A stretch of 64,000 nt of DNA from an uncultured Mycoplasma sp. (GCA_947040455.1 CAMRBN010000002.1:75856-139855); one strand, 5' to 3'; counted from the stretch's first letter, positions 41,891 through 57,867 are shown. Program-made: numbers and translations. Notes: generated by a model from the sequence alone, not told the origin.

Positions 41891-43612
41891 ATGATTCAGA
41901 AAAAAATAAAAACAACCAATATCACTAATGGTATTGAGGAAAAAAAGAAATTTTCTATTAACGAAGATGACATAAAACCCATTTTAGCTTATTCTGTTTT
42001 TACTATGAAATATATTTTGAAAAAAAAGTCAACTATATTGATACCTATTGCTAGTTTTTTTACTATATTAATATTAACAATTATTCCCTCATTTTTCAAA
42101 GAAGTAACACCAGAAATGTTTGCTAAAGTAATTTTATTGGTTGTTTCTTCAATCTGTATTTCTATAACTAGCGTCTTTGCAACCATCAAGGGCCTGAACT
42201 TATTTAAAGATATTTCTAGTGAAGGTTTAGAGATCATTATAGTTTCTAAGCCTATTAGAAGAAGTCAAATTATTTTGGTAAGATTTCTTTATTTTTTCTT
42301 ACTCGGTATTATTCTGTGCTTGCTAAATTACTTTGCCATTTTAATTGGTTTATTATCTTCCACTAACCTTGTTCCAGAATCATTTTCTATTTTTAAATAT
42401 ATTTCGCTATTTTTTATTTCAATGTTATTAATTTATATTTTCTTTGGCTCTTTATCAATTTTATTGTCATTAAAATTTTCCACAAAACTTGTTTCAAGTT
42501 TTTCTTTAGGTTTTTTGAGTATGGGAACATTGTTTGCACAACTAATGCCACAAGTTGCTCCGATGATAGAAAAAGGATTTACTCATAAGTATGCAGAAAT
42601 CTCAACTGCTTCTACTTCGGATTATTCACCACTAAAATATAAATTAACATCTGATGGAAAAATAATTATATATACAAAAGATGTTAATACTCCATTAACT
42701 CCCAATGAAATTAAGGTTATTATTGAAGCAATGAACACAAAAGATGATTATTCTTGAATTAATATTGTTAATAATTTTTTAAATCCAATTGCTGGAATTA
42801 CTAAAATATCTAGTGTTGCCTCATCAGTTTTTAATGATAATAGTTATGGAGAAAAAGTTAACTTTACTGATTATTACATTTCCTTTAATGAATCACAAAA
42901 AGTGACCAATAATTTATGAGAAAATAAAAATTATTTTTTAGGTATGGATGATCTAGAAAGACAAAATGATAGAATAAAATTTACATTAAAGATTAAGACA
43001 AGTGAAAATCCTGAGTTTCATAATGAAGATATTTTATTAACCAACCTTTATTCTTTGAAAAGTTTTTTTGAAGATTACATTAATTTGTCTAAAGTAGAAA
43101 CAGCATTTAATTCTATACTTGATGAAAACTTAAATAATTTAAATGATTTGGAAACCATAAAAATTATTATGGATAAATCTCAAGGTTTATTGGATAATGC
43201 ATTTAATGATCCAACATTAAAAAACTTATTAAGTTTAACTAATTCGAATGAAATAATTGAAATAGATAAGGTAGATTTTAAGGAAAAGTTGACAATTTTA
43301 TTCTTTTATTTATGAGGTTTAAAAAAATTAGATAATAATATGGAAAACTTCATAAATAGAGATATTTTTATAAACTCTATAATTGAGGGCGAAAAATCTA
43401 ATAAATTTTTAAATATTTCATTTAGTTTATCTAGTTATGATGACTCTATTTCTCCATTTTTATTAAGTTCTCCAATCGAAAATCAGTATGATGTTTTTGT
43501 AAATGACGGAGAAAAAGCCAGTTCAATTGCTGTTGGTTTGTTGTGATCAGGAATTATTTTAATTATTCTTTCTAGTACTATGGTTATTTATTGTAAAAAG
43601 GATTTTGAATAA
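41891..43612 (+). CDS. ABC-2 type transporter permease with large extracytoplasmic domain
   Basis: This 573-residue protein has about six membrane helices in residues 42-225, with YIFFGSLSILLSLKFSTKLVSSF typical of ABC-2 permeases. A hydrophilic region of about 300 residues (230-540) rich in Asn, Asp and Ser follows, then a final membrane helix (about 548-570). The ATPase encoded next, overlapping by one base (TAATG), is its motor. The large loop is predicted outside the cell between the last two helices. Substrate unknown. A TATAAT lies 21 bases upstream of the start. Confidence 0.82.
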
Positions 43613-44571
43613 TGAGTAAATTGATTGCAACAAAAGAAGAAAAATTAGAAGTTAATGATCAAGAAAGTTATTATCAAATTGATGAAGACAAAATTAAAGA
43701 TGCTTTGTTATATTTAAAAGGCGAAAAAATTCTTACAACTTTTGAATATAATCAAAAAATAAATTTGTTAAATGCAAGAAAAGAAAATATTGTTAAGCAA
43801 TCACTATACAATCATGATGAACATAAAATCTTAATTTCTGTTAAAGCATTGACAAAACATTATAAAAATAGACCACAACCAGCAGTTGACAATATTTCCT
43901 TTAATATTAGAAGAGGAGAATTTCATGTATTCATTGGAGCAAATGGAGCAGGGAAAACCACTACAATAAAAGCTATTGTTGGCGCTTATGCCAAGTATTC
44001 AGGAGAAATTTTGATTGATGGTCACATAAATTCTAGTGTAGCAGCAAAAAGAAAGATGGGATATGTTCCTGAAATAGCGATATTTCCCAAAGAATTCACG
44101 ACTAAAAATTATTTGGAATCAATGGCCATAATGTCTGGTCTTTCAAGAGGAGAAGCTCAAAAATTTACCAAATTAACTTTAGAAAAAACCAATATGATTG
44201 ATTTGATAAATAAAAAACCAACATCTTTTTCATCTGGTCAAAAGAAAAAAATTCTTTTAGCACAGGCAATGGTTCATAATCCAGATATTTTGATTATGGA
44301 TGAACCGGCTGCTAATTTAGATCCATTGGCAAGATTGGAATTATTCAAAACTTTAGAAAATTATAAAAATGAAGGGAAATCAATTTTTATTTCTTCACAT
44401 ATATTGTCTGAGGTTGGTAAATATGCCGATACAGCAACTATTCTTGATGGTGGTAAAATTGTATTTCACGGAAGATTAGATGGGACGCAAAATCTTGATG
44501 AATTATATGAAAAGTATGTAGTTTATGGTTCTGTTGACACAAATCAATCTAAAAAGCAAAAAAAGAAATAA
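43612..44571 (+). CDS. ABC transporter ATP-binding protein with N-terminal extension
   Basis: This 319-residue ATPase has Walker A GANGAGKTT, signature FSSGQKKK, Walker B ILIMDEPAANLD and H-loop SSHIL, as in ABC-2 and Nat/Ccm-type exporters. It has about 75 extra N-terminal residues. In these, IKDALLYLKGEKILTTFEYNQKINLLN resembles the SHOCT oligomerisation motif (inference). The last 15 residues are Lys-rich. It is translationally coupled to the permease. Confidence 0.9.
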   Translation: MSKLIATKEEKLEVNDQESYYQIDEDKIKDALLYLKGEKILTTFEYNQKINLLNARKENIVKQSLYNHDEHKILISVKALTKHYKNRPQPAVDNISFNIRRGEFHVFIGANGAGKTTTIKAIVGAYAKYSGEILIDGHINSSVAAKRKMGYVPEIAIFPKEFTTKNYLESMAIMSGLSRGEAQKFTKLTLEKTNMIDLINKKPTSFSSGQKKKILLAQAMVHNPDILIMDEPAANLDPLARLELFKTLENYKNEGKSIFISSHILSEVGKYADTATILDGGKIVFHGRLDGTQNLDELYEKYVVYGSVDTNQSKKQKKK

Positions 44572-44572
44572 A

Positions 44573-44601
44573 AAAATAACTTTTTTGAATGAGTTATTTT
44601 T
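44573..44601. terminator. Bidirectional terminator between the ABC operon and rpsT
   Basis: AAATAACT / AGTTATTT stem with A tract before and T tract after, located between two convergent genes. It can serve both. Confidence 0.85.
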
Positions 44602-44609
44602 TTATTTTG

Positions 44610-44876
44610 TTAAGCAACTAAAGCTTTTTTAACAAAAGCATCTAGTCTAGAACATTTTCTTGAACCGTTGTTTTTGTGAAAAACACCTTTTGAAACAGAA
44701 GTATTTATTAGTTTGTGTGCTTCTGAAACTAAAGATTTTACTTTAGGGTCTTTTTCGATAGCTGCTACTTTAGCTTTTTTAATAGCTCCTCTAACACGAG
44801 ACTTCATTGCTGCATTTGCTACTCTTGCCTTTTCGTTAGTTTTAATTCTAGTCATTTTTGATTTTATATTTGCCAT
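44610..44876 (-). CDS. rpsT: 30S ribosomal protein S20
   Basis: This 88-residue Lys/Ala-rich helical-hairpin protein begins MANIKSKMTRIKTNEKARVANAAMKS and contains SVSKGVFHKNNGSRKCSRLDAFVKK, the family signature. Monocistronic, convergent with the ABC operon and sharing its terminator. Confidence 0.97.
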   Translation of the reverse strand: MANIKSKMTRIKTNEKARVANAAMKSRVRGAIKKAKVAAIEKDPKVKSLVSEAHKLINTSVSKGVFHKNNGSRKCSRLDAFVKKALVA

Positions 44877-44969
44877 ATTTGTTTTCTTTCTAATCTAATA
44901 TTTAATAAGTTAATAAATTATATCAAAATAAATTATTTTTCTATAAAATAATTTATATAAGGAGATTAA

Positions 44970-45674
44970 ATGGAATTTGAAGAAATACAATATTTAATCG
45001 GAATATCTGTTTCATTATTTTTAATGTTATTATTTTTCTTTTTGGCATTATTTTTATATTTAAAGAAAAATAAAGGTAAAGAAAGTTATACTGATAAACT
45101 AGGGAAAGATGCAGAAGACAAAGTAAATAAATTGGTTCAAGATTGAGCAAATAAAAACAATGCTCACTATATCCCTTCATCTATGTTTAAATATAATAAA
45201 AATAAGATTTTTGAAGTTGATGGTATTTTAATAACTGCAAGAGCTTTAATAGTGATAGAAGTAAAAAATATTAATGGAATTATTGAGGGAAAAGGTCTTG
45301 AAAAAACATGATTTAAACTTATGGGAAGCAAAAGACATGAAATCAACAATCCTATTATTCAAAATGACAAACATATTGAGCATATTTTGGCAATATCTAA
45401 ACTAAAAGTTCCTATGCTATCTTTAATTGTTTTTGATTCAAGAGCTGAGGAGTTAAGGTGTTCAGAAATTCCTGCTCATGTTTTAGTTATCAAGATGGAA
45501 GATATAGATACATCTTTAAATACAATTAATGACCAATTAATGCCAAAAATAAACATGAGCGAAATTCAAAAAATCTATTATGCTCTTTTAGAACACAAAA
45601 CATCTGCTCCAGAAGATTATAAAATGTTAATATCTTTTGGAAAAGAATCAAAAAGCAATGATTTTACAATTTAA
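44970..45674 (+). CDS. Membrane-anchored NERD-domain protein (nuclease-related)
   Basis: This 234-residue protein has an N-terminal membrane helix (8-32) and then a NERD domain (about 44-150). LGKDAEDKV carries the leading helix; FEVDGIL (Glu82, Asp84) and LIVIEVKN (Glu97, Lys99) give the D-x(n)-ExK core of PD-(D/E)xK nucleases. NERD proteins are predicted DNA-processing enzymes, and the active site here is complete. AAGGAG precedes the ATG. Its 3' end overlaps the next gene, so the two are co-translated. Confidence 0.87.
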
Positions 45675-46344
45675 ACATAATGATGAAATCATTGATGTTA
45701 ATGTTAAAAAAAAATTTATTAAAAACATATATATGAAAATAGATTTAAATAATAATATTAACATTTCTGCCCCAAACAATTCTACTGATAAATTTATTGA
45801 GGATTTTGTTAATTTACATTTAAGCAAATTTTTGGAAATTAGAAAAAAAAATTCTGCTCAAGAACATATTGATTTAGAAAACAAAACTTTTTATTTATTT
45901 GGCAAATTAGAAAATTTTAAAATAATCCAAAAAATAACAACTAAAAATGAAGTTATGGAATACTTTGTCTTCCGAGACAAAAAATATAAGATCAACAATA
46001 AAAATGTCAAAGATATCATTTATCAAATTTATAAAAAAGAATTATTGTCTTATTTAATTCATGCTCAATACAAAAAAGAGGAATTAATGAATGTTGAACA
46101 TCACGCTATTTCAATTAGAATGAAGAAAAGCGCTTGAGCTTCAAATTTCATTGAACTCAAAAAAATAAATTATAGTACTAGATTAGGTGCTTTTTCTCAT
46201 GATATTATTGATTATGTTATTGTTCATGAATTATCACATGCAGAATACTCTAATCATTCCAAAGACTTTTGGTTGAAAGTAGAAAAATTTGAACCTAAAT
46301 ATAAAGATATTAAAAATAAATTAAAATCTTTTATTTATTTTTAA
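45658..46344 (+). CDS. YgjP-like (DUF45/SprT-type) metallopeptidase
   Basis: This 228-residue protein has the zinc motif VHELSH (His190, Glu191, His194) followed by NHSKDFW (His200). The YVIVHELSH-NHS-FW pattern is that of YgjP/DUF45 proteins, relatives of the SprT/Wss1 proteases that cut DNA-protein crosslinks. The WGSC block seen in most YgjP members reads AWASN here. The ATG at 45658 is inside the NERD gene (17-base overlap); a TTG seven codons earlier is an alternative. The tight link to a nuclease hints at a joint DNA-related role, which is inference. Confidence 0.87.
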
Positions 46345-46371
46345 ATATTATCTTTATAATTTAAATTAATT

Positions 46372-47328
<957 letters not shown>

Positions 47329-47368
47329 ATTTTATATCTTAAAAAGAAAAATAGAGAGGAAATTAAAG

Positions 47369-49516
47369 ATGTTATTTTCAGAAAATAAATTAAGAGAACT
47401 AGCTTCTCTTGGCAAGAATATTACTACAAAAGAAATCGTTAATGCCATTAATAGTATTGGTTTTGAGGTAGAATCTTGTGAAAAATTAAGTGATGTTCAA
47501 GGAATAAAATTTGGTCATGTTTTAAAAGTGTATAAAAACATTAATAGCGATAATTTGAATGTGTGTGAAATTCAGTTTGAAGATAAGGACAGAATTATTC
47601 AAACTACAGCAAATAATGTTAAGGCAGGGGATTATTTAATGGCATTTATTCCTGGTGCTTCAATTAACGGAGTTACTTTTGGTGAAAAAGAAATGAAGGG
47701 TATTGTTTCTGAAGGAATGCTCGTTGCTCTTGATGAATTAGGATTTAGTGAAAAATTAATGAGAAAAGAATGAAACGACGGCATTTTTATTTTAGATAAA
47801 ATTTCATTAAACAAATGTCCAATTCAAGAATTGGGTCTTGATGACAACATAATTGATGTTTCTATTTTGACAAATAGATCTGATGCTAACTCTTATATTG
47901 TTATGTCTTTGGAATTATCTGCATATTTTCAAACAAAAGCATATAAATTGCCTGAAAATAAATCAAAAACAAAAACAAAATCAAATATTAAAATGAATTC
48001 CTCAAATGATAATTATATATCTGGAATTGAAGCAAATGTTGATGGTTTTAAATTAGAATTAAAAGACTTGATTTTGTTATTAAAATCAAATATTAGGTCA
48101 GAAAACGACGTTCAAGATATTTCTTCTTTAATATTAATTATGGCAGGAGTTTCATCAAGACTTTATGATGCAAAAAAAATTATTGGTGATGTTGATTTAA
48201 AAATAGAAAAAAATATTGTTTTTGATGATTTGAAAATTAAAGAAGCTTTAGTGATTAAAGATCAAAAAAATATTTTATCTATTGCAGGTATTGTTGAATC
48301 ATCAGCGGCAAAATATCAAAATGGTAATAGTGTCGTTTTATTTGAATTTGCTTCTTTTGACCCTAAAGAAGTTAGAAACTCTACAAAAATCATGAAAATG
48401 ACTAATAATTCTTCAATTAATTCTTCAAAAGCAGTTTCCCACGGTTCAATTGAATTCGCTGTTAATTTTTTAGCAACCAAACTTCCATCTTCAAACCACA
48501 TTAATAAATTTGTAAATTCTGAAAAAAGTATTCCTTTTTCAATAGAGCAATTAAATAAATATGCAGGATTTAACATTGAGGATTCACCAAAATATACAAA
48601 ATGTTTGAAATCATTAGAGATTTTAGGTTTTAAAATAAAAGATAAAAAAATATTTATTCCTTCATATAGACATGACATTGAGGTCATGCAAGATATTGTT
48701 GAGGAAGTATTTCGTTTTTATGGATTGAACAACTTTAGTGATTCACAACCATTCACTAAATTTAATAATCATTCTTCCTTAACTAAGGTTAGAGATTTTT
48801 CTCATATAACTTCAAATATTGGATATACACAATTTTGAACATATACTTTAGTAAATAAAGAAAAAAATGAATTTAATCCATTTTCTTTTAATGATAAAAT
48901 AAATTTGCTTACTTATACTTCTGAAGAACATAATTCTATTAGAAATTCAATAGCGCCATCTCTTGAGGAAAATTATAATTATAATCTTAAGAGAAAAATA
49001 AGTGGTATAAACTTCTTCGATACAGGAATGATAAATAACAAAAAAGCTTTATGTATTGCTTCTGACAACAAAACATACTCACAAATGAAGAATGATATTT
49101 TTAAAATATATGGTAAAGAATTGGAAATTAAAGCTTTAAAGTTGGATTTTCTACATCCTAATTATAATGCTGGATTATTTGATGATTCAATCCAGGTAGG
49201 TTGAATTGGGAAAATACACCCTAAAAATACAAAAAATAACATTATTTTTGCGGAAATTTTAACAGAAAAAAGCATTAAGCAAATTTATGAATTTTCAGAA
49301 TATGATAATTCACCTTTGAAAGAAAGAGATATTACTATTCCTTTAAAGAAAAATGAATCCATAAATAAAGCGATAATTGAATTCAAAAAAATTAGTGGTA
49401 TCTTTGAAATCAAAAAAATTGATAGTTTTATTAAAGAAGATATTAATTATGTAACTTTTAAAATTAAAATGAATGATGCTTCTTTGTTAGAATTTGATAA
49501 GAAATTCAATATTTAA
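47369..49516 (+). CDS. pheT: Phenylalanyl-tRNA synthetase beta subunit
   Basis: This 715-residue subunit has an N-terminal tRNA-binding (EMAP-like) domain (about 40-150, with GHVLKVYKNINSDNLNVCEI and MKGIVSEGMLVALDELG), then B3/B4 and B5 domains (PSYRHDIEVMQDIVEEVFRFYG). The inactive synthetase-like core and the C-terminal anticodon-binding domain (PLKERDITI) follow. Shorter than the usual roughly 800. GAGAGGA precedes the ATG. 40 bases after pheS. Confidence 0.96.
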
Positions 49517-49518
49517 AA

Positions 49519-49524
49519 TATAAT
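49519..49524 (+). promoter_or_regulatory. cinA -10 box, leaderless arrangement
   Basis: TATAAT followed by 6 bases and the ATG at 49531. The 14 bases TATAATTATTTTAT before the final G of the start codon are identical to those in front of the J-domain gene at 4421. Confidence 0.6.
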
Positions 49525-49530
49525 TATTTT

Positions 49531-49935
49531 ATGAAAAACCTTACATTTGCTTCAATCGAATCAATTACCGGAGGAATGTTTGCTTCAGAAATAGTGACCA
49601 TTCCTGGTGCTAGCAATTTTTTTAAGGGTTCTTTAGTTACATACACTAATGAAATAAAGGAAAAATTAGGTATTGATACTTCTCGTGGTGTTATCAATTC
49701 TAAAGTTGCTCAAGAAATGGCGTTAAAAGGACAAGAATACTTCAATGTTGATTATTGCTTTTCTTTTACGGGAAATGCAGGACCACTTGCGATGGAGCAA
49801 AAAAAAGTAGGACTTGTATTTATTGCACTTAATGAGAAAGTGTATGAATTGAATTTTAAAGGAAACAGAGAAGAAATAAGAAGACAATGTGTAAATTTTG
49901 CTTTAGAATTATTGATGAAATTACAAAAATCATAG
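49531..49935 (+). CDS. cinA: CinA C-terminal domain protein (nicotinamide-nucleotide amidase-like)
   Basis: This 134-residue protein holds only the CinA/PncC amidase domain: ESITGGMFASEIVTIPGASNFFKGSLVTY, VAQEMALKGQ and FTGNAGP, which match the Ser-containing active site of NMN deamidase. The N-terminal MoCF-like domain of full CinA is absent. It may recycle NMN released by NAD-dependent DNA ligase. It lies directly ahead of recA, as in many Firmicutes where cinA-recA form a competence-linked operon. It continues into recA after a 69-base gap. Confidence 0.88.
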   Translation: MKNLTFASIESITGGMFASEIVTIPGASNFFKGSLVTYTNEIKEKLGIDTSRGVINSKVAQEMALKGQEYFNVDYCFSFTGNAGPLAMEQKKVGLVFIALNEKVYELNFKGNREEIRRQCVNFALELLMKLQKS

Positions 49936-50004
49936 TATTTTTTTCATATTTTTATATTTTAATTACAAAAATGAATAATAAAACATTATATATTGGGGTG
50001 CAAA

Positions 50005-51066
50005 ATGGAAAAAGGTCAAAAAAACAAAACAACAACCTCAATAAAATTAAATAAAATTGATAAAAATGAACAAGTTATTAATAAATCAGATAGAGATCTT
50101 CAAATTAAAAATGCTATTCAAGTTATTGAGAAAAAATTTGGTAAAGAGTCTATTATGTTGTTAGGTTCAAAGCAAAACATAGATGCTGAAGTATTTTCTT
50201 CTGGTTCCATAGCTGTTGATTATATTACTGGAGTGGGCGGTTATCCGAAAGGAAGAGTAATTGAAATATATGGACCGGAATCTTCAGGCAAAACAACCCT
50301 TGCTCTACATGCCATTGCAGAAATACAGAAATTAAATGGAACAGCTGCTTTTATTGATGCGGAACATTCAATTGATCCAAAATATGCTAAAAACTTAGGT
50401 GTAGATATTGATAATTTAATTTTATCTCAACCTGACTCCGGAGAACAAGCTTTGGAAATTGTGGATATTTTGGCGAAAAGTGGTCATATTGATTTGATAG
50501 TTGTTGATTCGGTAGCGGCTTTAGTTCCAGAGGTTGAGTTAAATGGGGAGATGAGAGATCAAACAATTGGTGCTCAAGCAAGACTTATGTCAAAGGCCTT
50601 AAGAAAAATAACCGGTTCTCTTAGTAAAAATAAAACAACCATCATTTTTATCAATCAAATTCGAGAAAAAGTGGGAATAATTTTTGGCTCTCCAGAAATT
50701 ACACCAGGTGGCAGAGCTTTAAAATTTTATTCAACACTAAGGATGGAAGTGAGGAGAGTGTCATCAATAGGATTTGGTAATGAAATTAGCGGTAATGTTG
50801 TGAAAATAAAGATAGTTAAGAACAAATTGGCACCGCCCTTTAAAAGTGCAAATACAGAAATTATTTTCTCCAAAGGCATTTCTAAGCACTCTGAAATTGT
50901 TGATCTTGCAGAAACTTACAATATTTTAGAAAAAAAAGGTTCTTGATTCAGTTTTGAAGGTCAAAATTTAGCTCAAGGAAAGATTAATATGAGATTATTA
51001 TTGGAAAATGATGATATTTTATATAAAACAATTTCAGAAAAAGTACAAGAAAAACTAAAACAATAA
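50005..51066 (+). CDS. recA: Recombinase RecA
   Basis: This 353-residue protein has Walker [13 protein letters not shown]-type block [22 protein letters not shown], Walker [14 protein letters not shown]2-flanking [28 protein letters not shown] and the standard C-terminal domain. It starts with a Lys-rich extension of about 30 residues. The ATG at 50005 follows GGGGTG by 4 bases; an upstream TTG is less likely. Needed for recombination and, with DprA and ComEC, for transformation where that exists. Confidence 0.97.
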
Positions 51067-51067
51067 G

Positions 51068-51073
51068 TATAAT
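51068..51073 (+). promoter_or_regulatory. ymdB -10 box that decides the start codon
   Basis: TATAAT is immediately followed by an ATG (51074) and, 6 bases on, by a second ATG (51080). The TATAAT-N6-ATG spacing seen at other genes of this window favours the second. Confidence 0.5.
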
Positions 51074-51079
51074 ATGTTT

Positions 51080-51868
51080 ATGAAAAGTTTAAAAATTCTA
51101 TTTATAGGTGACATATTTGGTAATCCTGGGATCGAAAAAGTTGAAGCAGAGCTCTCAAATTTAAAAGCGAAATATAAAATAGATTTTGTTATTGCTCAAT
51201 CAGAAAATGTTTCTGGAAGAAAAGGTTTTTCAAAAAAAGATTATGATAGATTAACTGCAATTGGTGTAAATGCTTTTACTCTTGGAAATCATGTTTGAGC
51301 AAAAAAAGACATTTTAGATATTATTGATAATAAAAATATAATTAGACCCCTTAACATTGCATCACATTATCCAGGTAATGGGAGTAATGTTTTCAATATT
51401 GATGGAAAAACACTTAGAGTCACTTCTTTAATGGGTATTACTTTTAATAAATTGCTTTCTCCATGAAAGGAAGAATATGCCAATTCTTTTTTTGATTCAA
51501 TAGATAAATTAATTGAAATAGATGAATCAGATTTCCATTTTATTGACTTTCATGCCGAAACAACTTCAGAAAAAAATGTTTTAGCAGTTTATTTGGATGG
51601 AAAAGTTGATGCTTTAATAGGTACACACACACACGTTCAAACTAATGATGCAAAAATTTTTGAAAAAAATTTAGCATTTGTTAGTGATGCAGGAATGACA
51701 GGTCCTTCTAATTGCGCTATTGGAGCAAATTTTAAAGAAGTATATGAAAAAATGAGATTCGATTCATTCTCTAAATTTAAAGTATCAAATAATATTTCAC
51801 AATTTAATGGTGTATTAGTGGAATTAAATAAGAAAAAAAGCTCAATTAAGCTAATTAATTTCATTTAA
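51080..51868 (+). CDS. ymdB: YmdB-like calcineurin-type phosphodiesterase
   Basis: This 262-residue metallophosphoesterase (TIGR00282 type) begins MKSLKILFIGDIFGNPG with the first metal-binding Asp. It continues with VIAQSENVSGRKG, the GNHVW motif, FIDFHAETTSEK and GTHTHVQTND for the remaining metal ligands, and DAGMTGP. B. subtilis YmdB hydrolyses 2',3'-cyclic nucleotides and influences development. The start at 51080 agrees with the family N-terminus and with the promoter spacing; 51074 would add two residues. It is seven bases past recA yet has its own promoter box. Confidence 0.92.
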
Positions 51869-52081
51869 AATTAATTACTTTTAATAAAAAATACATTTTT
51901 TTCAAACATTTCCTAAATATTTATATATACTATTAATTGCACTCAATTTGCAAACTAATCTAATTAAGTTTATGTTGTTTCGAATGGTGCCAAAAATTTA
52001 TTTTAAAATATTTTTAATTTTCATTAATTTAATGCTATTATTAAAAGGCATTATTAAAATAAATGTGATTTATTATTCTTA

Positions 52082-52120
52082 TATAATGAATCTGTAGTTC
52101 TTTGAAAACTGGATATAAGA
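52082..52120 (+). promoter_or_regulatory. rRNA promoter -10 and 16S 5' processing stem
   Basis: TATAAT at 52082-52087 is followed by TAGTTCTTTGAAAACTGGATATAAGA. The part at 52105-52120 is complementary to 53785-53800 beyond the 16S gene, forming the RNase III-type stem. TTCTTTGAAAACTG recurs before the 23S gene. The 213 bases between ymdB and here show only AT-rich sequence. Confidence 0.65.
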
Positions 52121-52136
52121 AACCATATCTGTCAAT

Positions 52137-53657
<1,521 letters not shown>

Positions 53658-53671
53658 ACGGAGTACAAAAA

Positions 53672-53693
53672 CTTTTTATTTTAAAATAAAAAG
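53672..53693. repeat. Perfect 22-bp palindrome in the 16S-23S spacer
   Basis: CTTTTTATTTT directly followed by its reverse complement AAAATAAAAAG, 15 bases after the 16S 3' end. No tRNA gene is present in the roughly 355-bp spacer. The spacer also holds the 16S 3' stem strand at 53785-53800 and the 23S 5' stem strand near 53857-53880. Confidence 0.7.
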
Positions 53694-54012
53694 AAAACAT
53701 CTTTTGGCTTAAAAAATCCTAGTAACACAATATTTTATTAAATAGTTACATAGGTCAGTTATGGGAATGTCGCCAAAACATTCATCTTATATTCAGTTTT
53801 GAGAGTGCTACACTCTCATGAATTATATATACTTAAAATATATGTAATTCTATAGTTCTTTGAAAACTGAATAGTAATTCAACGCACAATATAGAGTCAT
53901 TTTTAAAAATGGTGATAATTGATGCCGAGTCAATGGAGGATTCTATTTATAGAATTCTCTGTGAGAAAATAATCAAATTAGAATACAATAATCAACAATA
54001 GGCAAAATATAG

Positions 54013-56907
<2,895 letters not shown>

Positions 56908-57075
56908 AATTTCTTAACTTAAATTAACGTATTTTAGTAAGATTATTATTTCTTTAAAGCAAATTACTATTCAGTTTTGAGAGAAACTATGAAAATAAAT
57001 TATAAATAAATGATTTAATTATTATTTATTTATTTTTTTATATATAATTTTATTTAATAATGAATAATAGTATAT

Positions 57076-57399
57076 ATGAAGAAAATAAAATTAAAAAGAC
57101 CAATAACATTTAAGTCTATATGTAATAATTTGTTTAAATTTCTTAAAATAACTTTATTTCAATACCTATTATTGGTTTCATATGCTTCGTTGTTCGTATT
57201 CCCAATTTTATTTATTGAAGATAGGTGAAGTGATTTTTATTTATACTTGATGATATTTGTTTTTATATTCCCATTAATACAATCTTTTTTGTATATGCAT
57301 TATCTTGGAACAGGATCATTGTATTCAAGATTTTTTGTTTGATTAGGAACAGGTGTATTTTTTTTAGTGATACCAATTTTTGTTGTGATAGCGTTTTAA
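57076..57399 (+). CDS. Small three-helix membrane protein between rRNA and the S10 operon
   Basis: This 107-residue protein is recovered only with TGA as Trp. It starts MKKIKLKRPITFKSICNN (basic, cytoplasmic) and has three hydrophobic segments (about 25-45, 52-70 and 84-106), ending VIPIFVVIAF. I do not recognise a family. No Shine-Dalgarno is visible. The gap on each side holds no other gene. Codon use (AT-rich, TGA Trp) and the hydrophobic layout argue that it is real; conservation would decide. Confidence 0.6.
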
Positions 57400-57440
57400 T
57401 AATAAAAATATAATTTTCTAACAATTTTGTTTTTTTTATA

Positions 57441-57548
57441 TATAATTAAAAAGCAACTATGACTTAGAAATATAAGGTTCTTGATACTCGGAGATAAGTT
57501 GTCAACCGATTATTATGTATTTATATGGAGTCTTGTTCAAAAGAACAC
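57441..57548 (+). promoter_or_regulatory. S10 operon promoter and leader
   Basis: TATAAT at 57441-57446 opens a leader of about 110 bases. It contains a small GTTC-AAAA-GAAC hairpin (57534-57545) just ahead of the AGGAGAC ribosome binding site. The leader length leaves room for feedback control as known for S10 operons; no specific protein-binding fold is recognised. Confidence 0.5.
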
Positions 57549-57561
57549 AAAGGAGACAACA

Positions 57562-57867
57562 ATGGATAAAATTAACATAAAACTTACTGCTTATGAAGCT
57601 AAAATATTAGACGAATCTGCAATAAAGATATTACAAATTATCAAACAAGCAAATGGAGAATTTAGAGGACCAGTTCCTCTACCTACAAAGAGAGAAATTT
57701 TCACAATATTACGTTCGGTACATATTAACAAAAAATCACGTGAGCAATTCGAAAGAAGAACACACAAGAGATTAATTGTTCTTATTAAGCCTTCAAAAGA
57801 ATTGATGGAAAAACTTAAACGTGTAGAATTATCTGCAGGAGTGAATATTGAAATTGTTTCAAGTTAA
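57562..57867 (+). CDS. rpsJ: 30S ribosomal protein S10
   Basis: This 101-residue protein contains GEFRGPVPLPTKREIFTILRSVHINKKSREQFERRTHKRLI, the S10 signature. The ATG at 57562 follows AGGAGAC; an in-frame upstream TTG would add an unsupported 27 residues. First gene of the S10 operon, in the usual order rpsJ-rplC-rplD-rplW-rplB-rpsS-rplV-rpsC-rplP-rpmC-rpsQ-rplN-rplX-rplE. Confidence 0.98.
   Translation: MDKINIKLTAYEAKILDESAIKILQIIKQANGEFRGPVPLPTKREIFTILRSVHINKKSREQFERRTHKRLIVLIKPSKELMEKLKRVELSAGVNIEIVSS

Noticed and set aside
56908..57561. 5S rRNA gene after 23S
   Set aside because: No sequence resembling the 5S core was found in the gap; it is occupied by a processing stem, a small membrane protein gene and the S10 leader.
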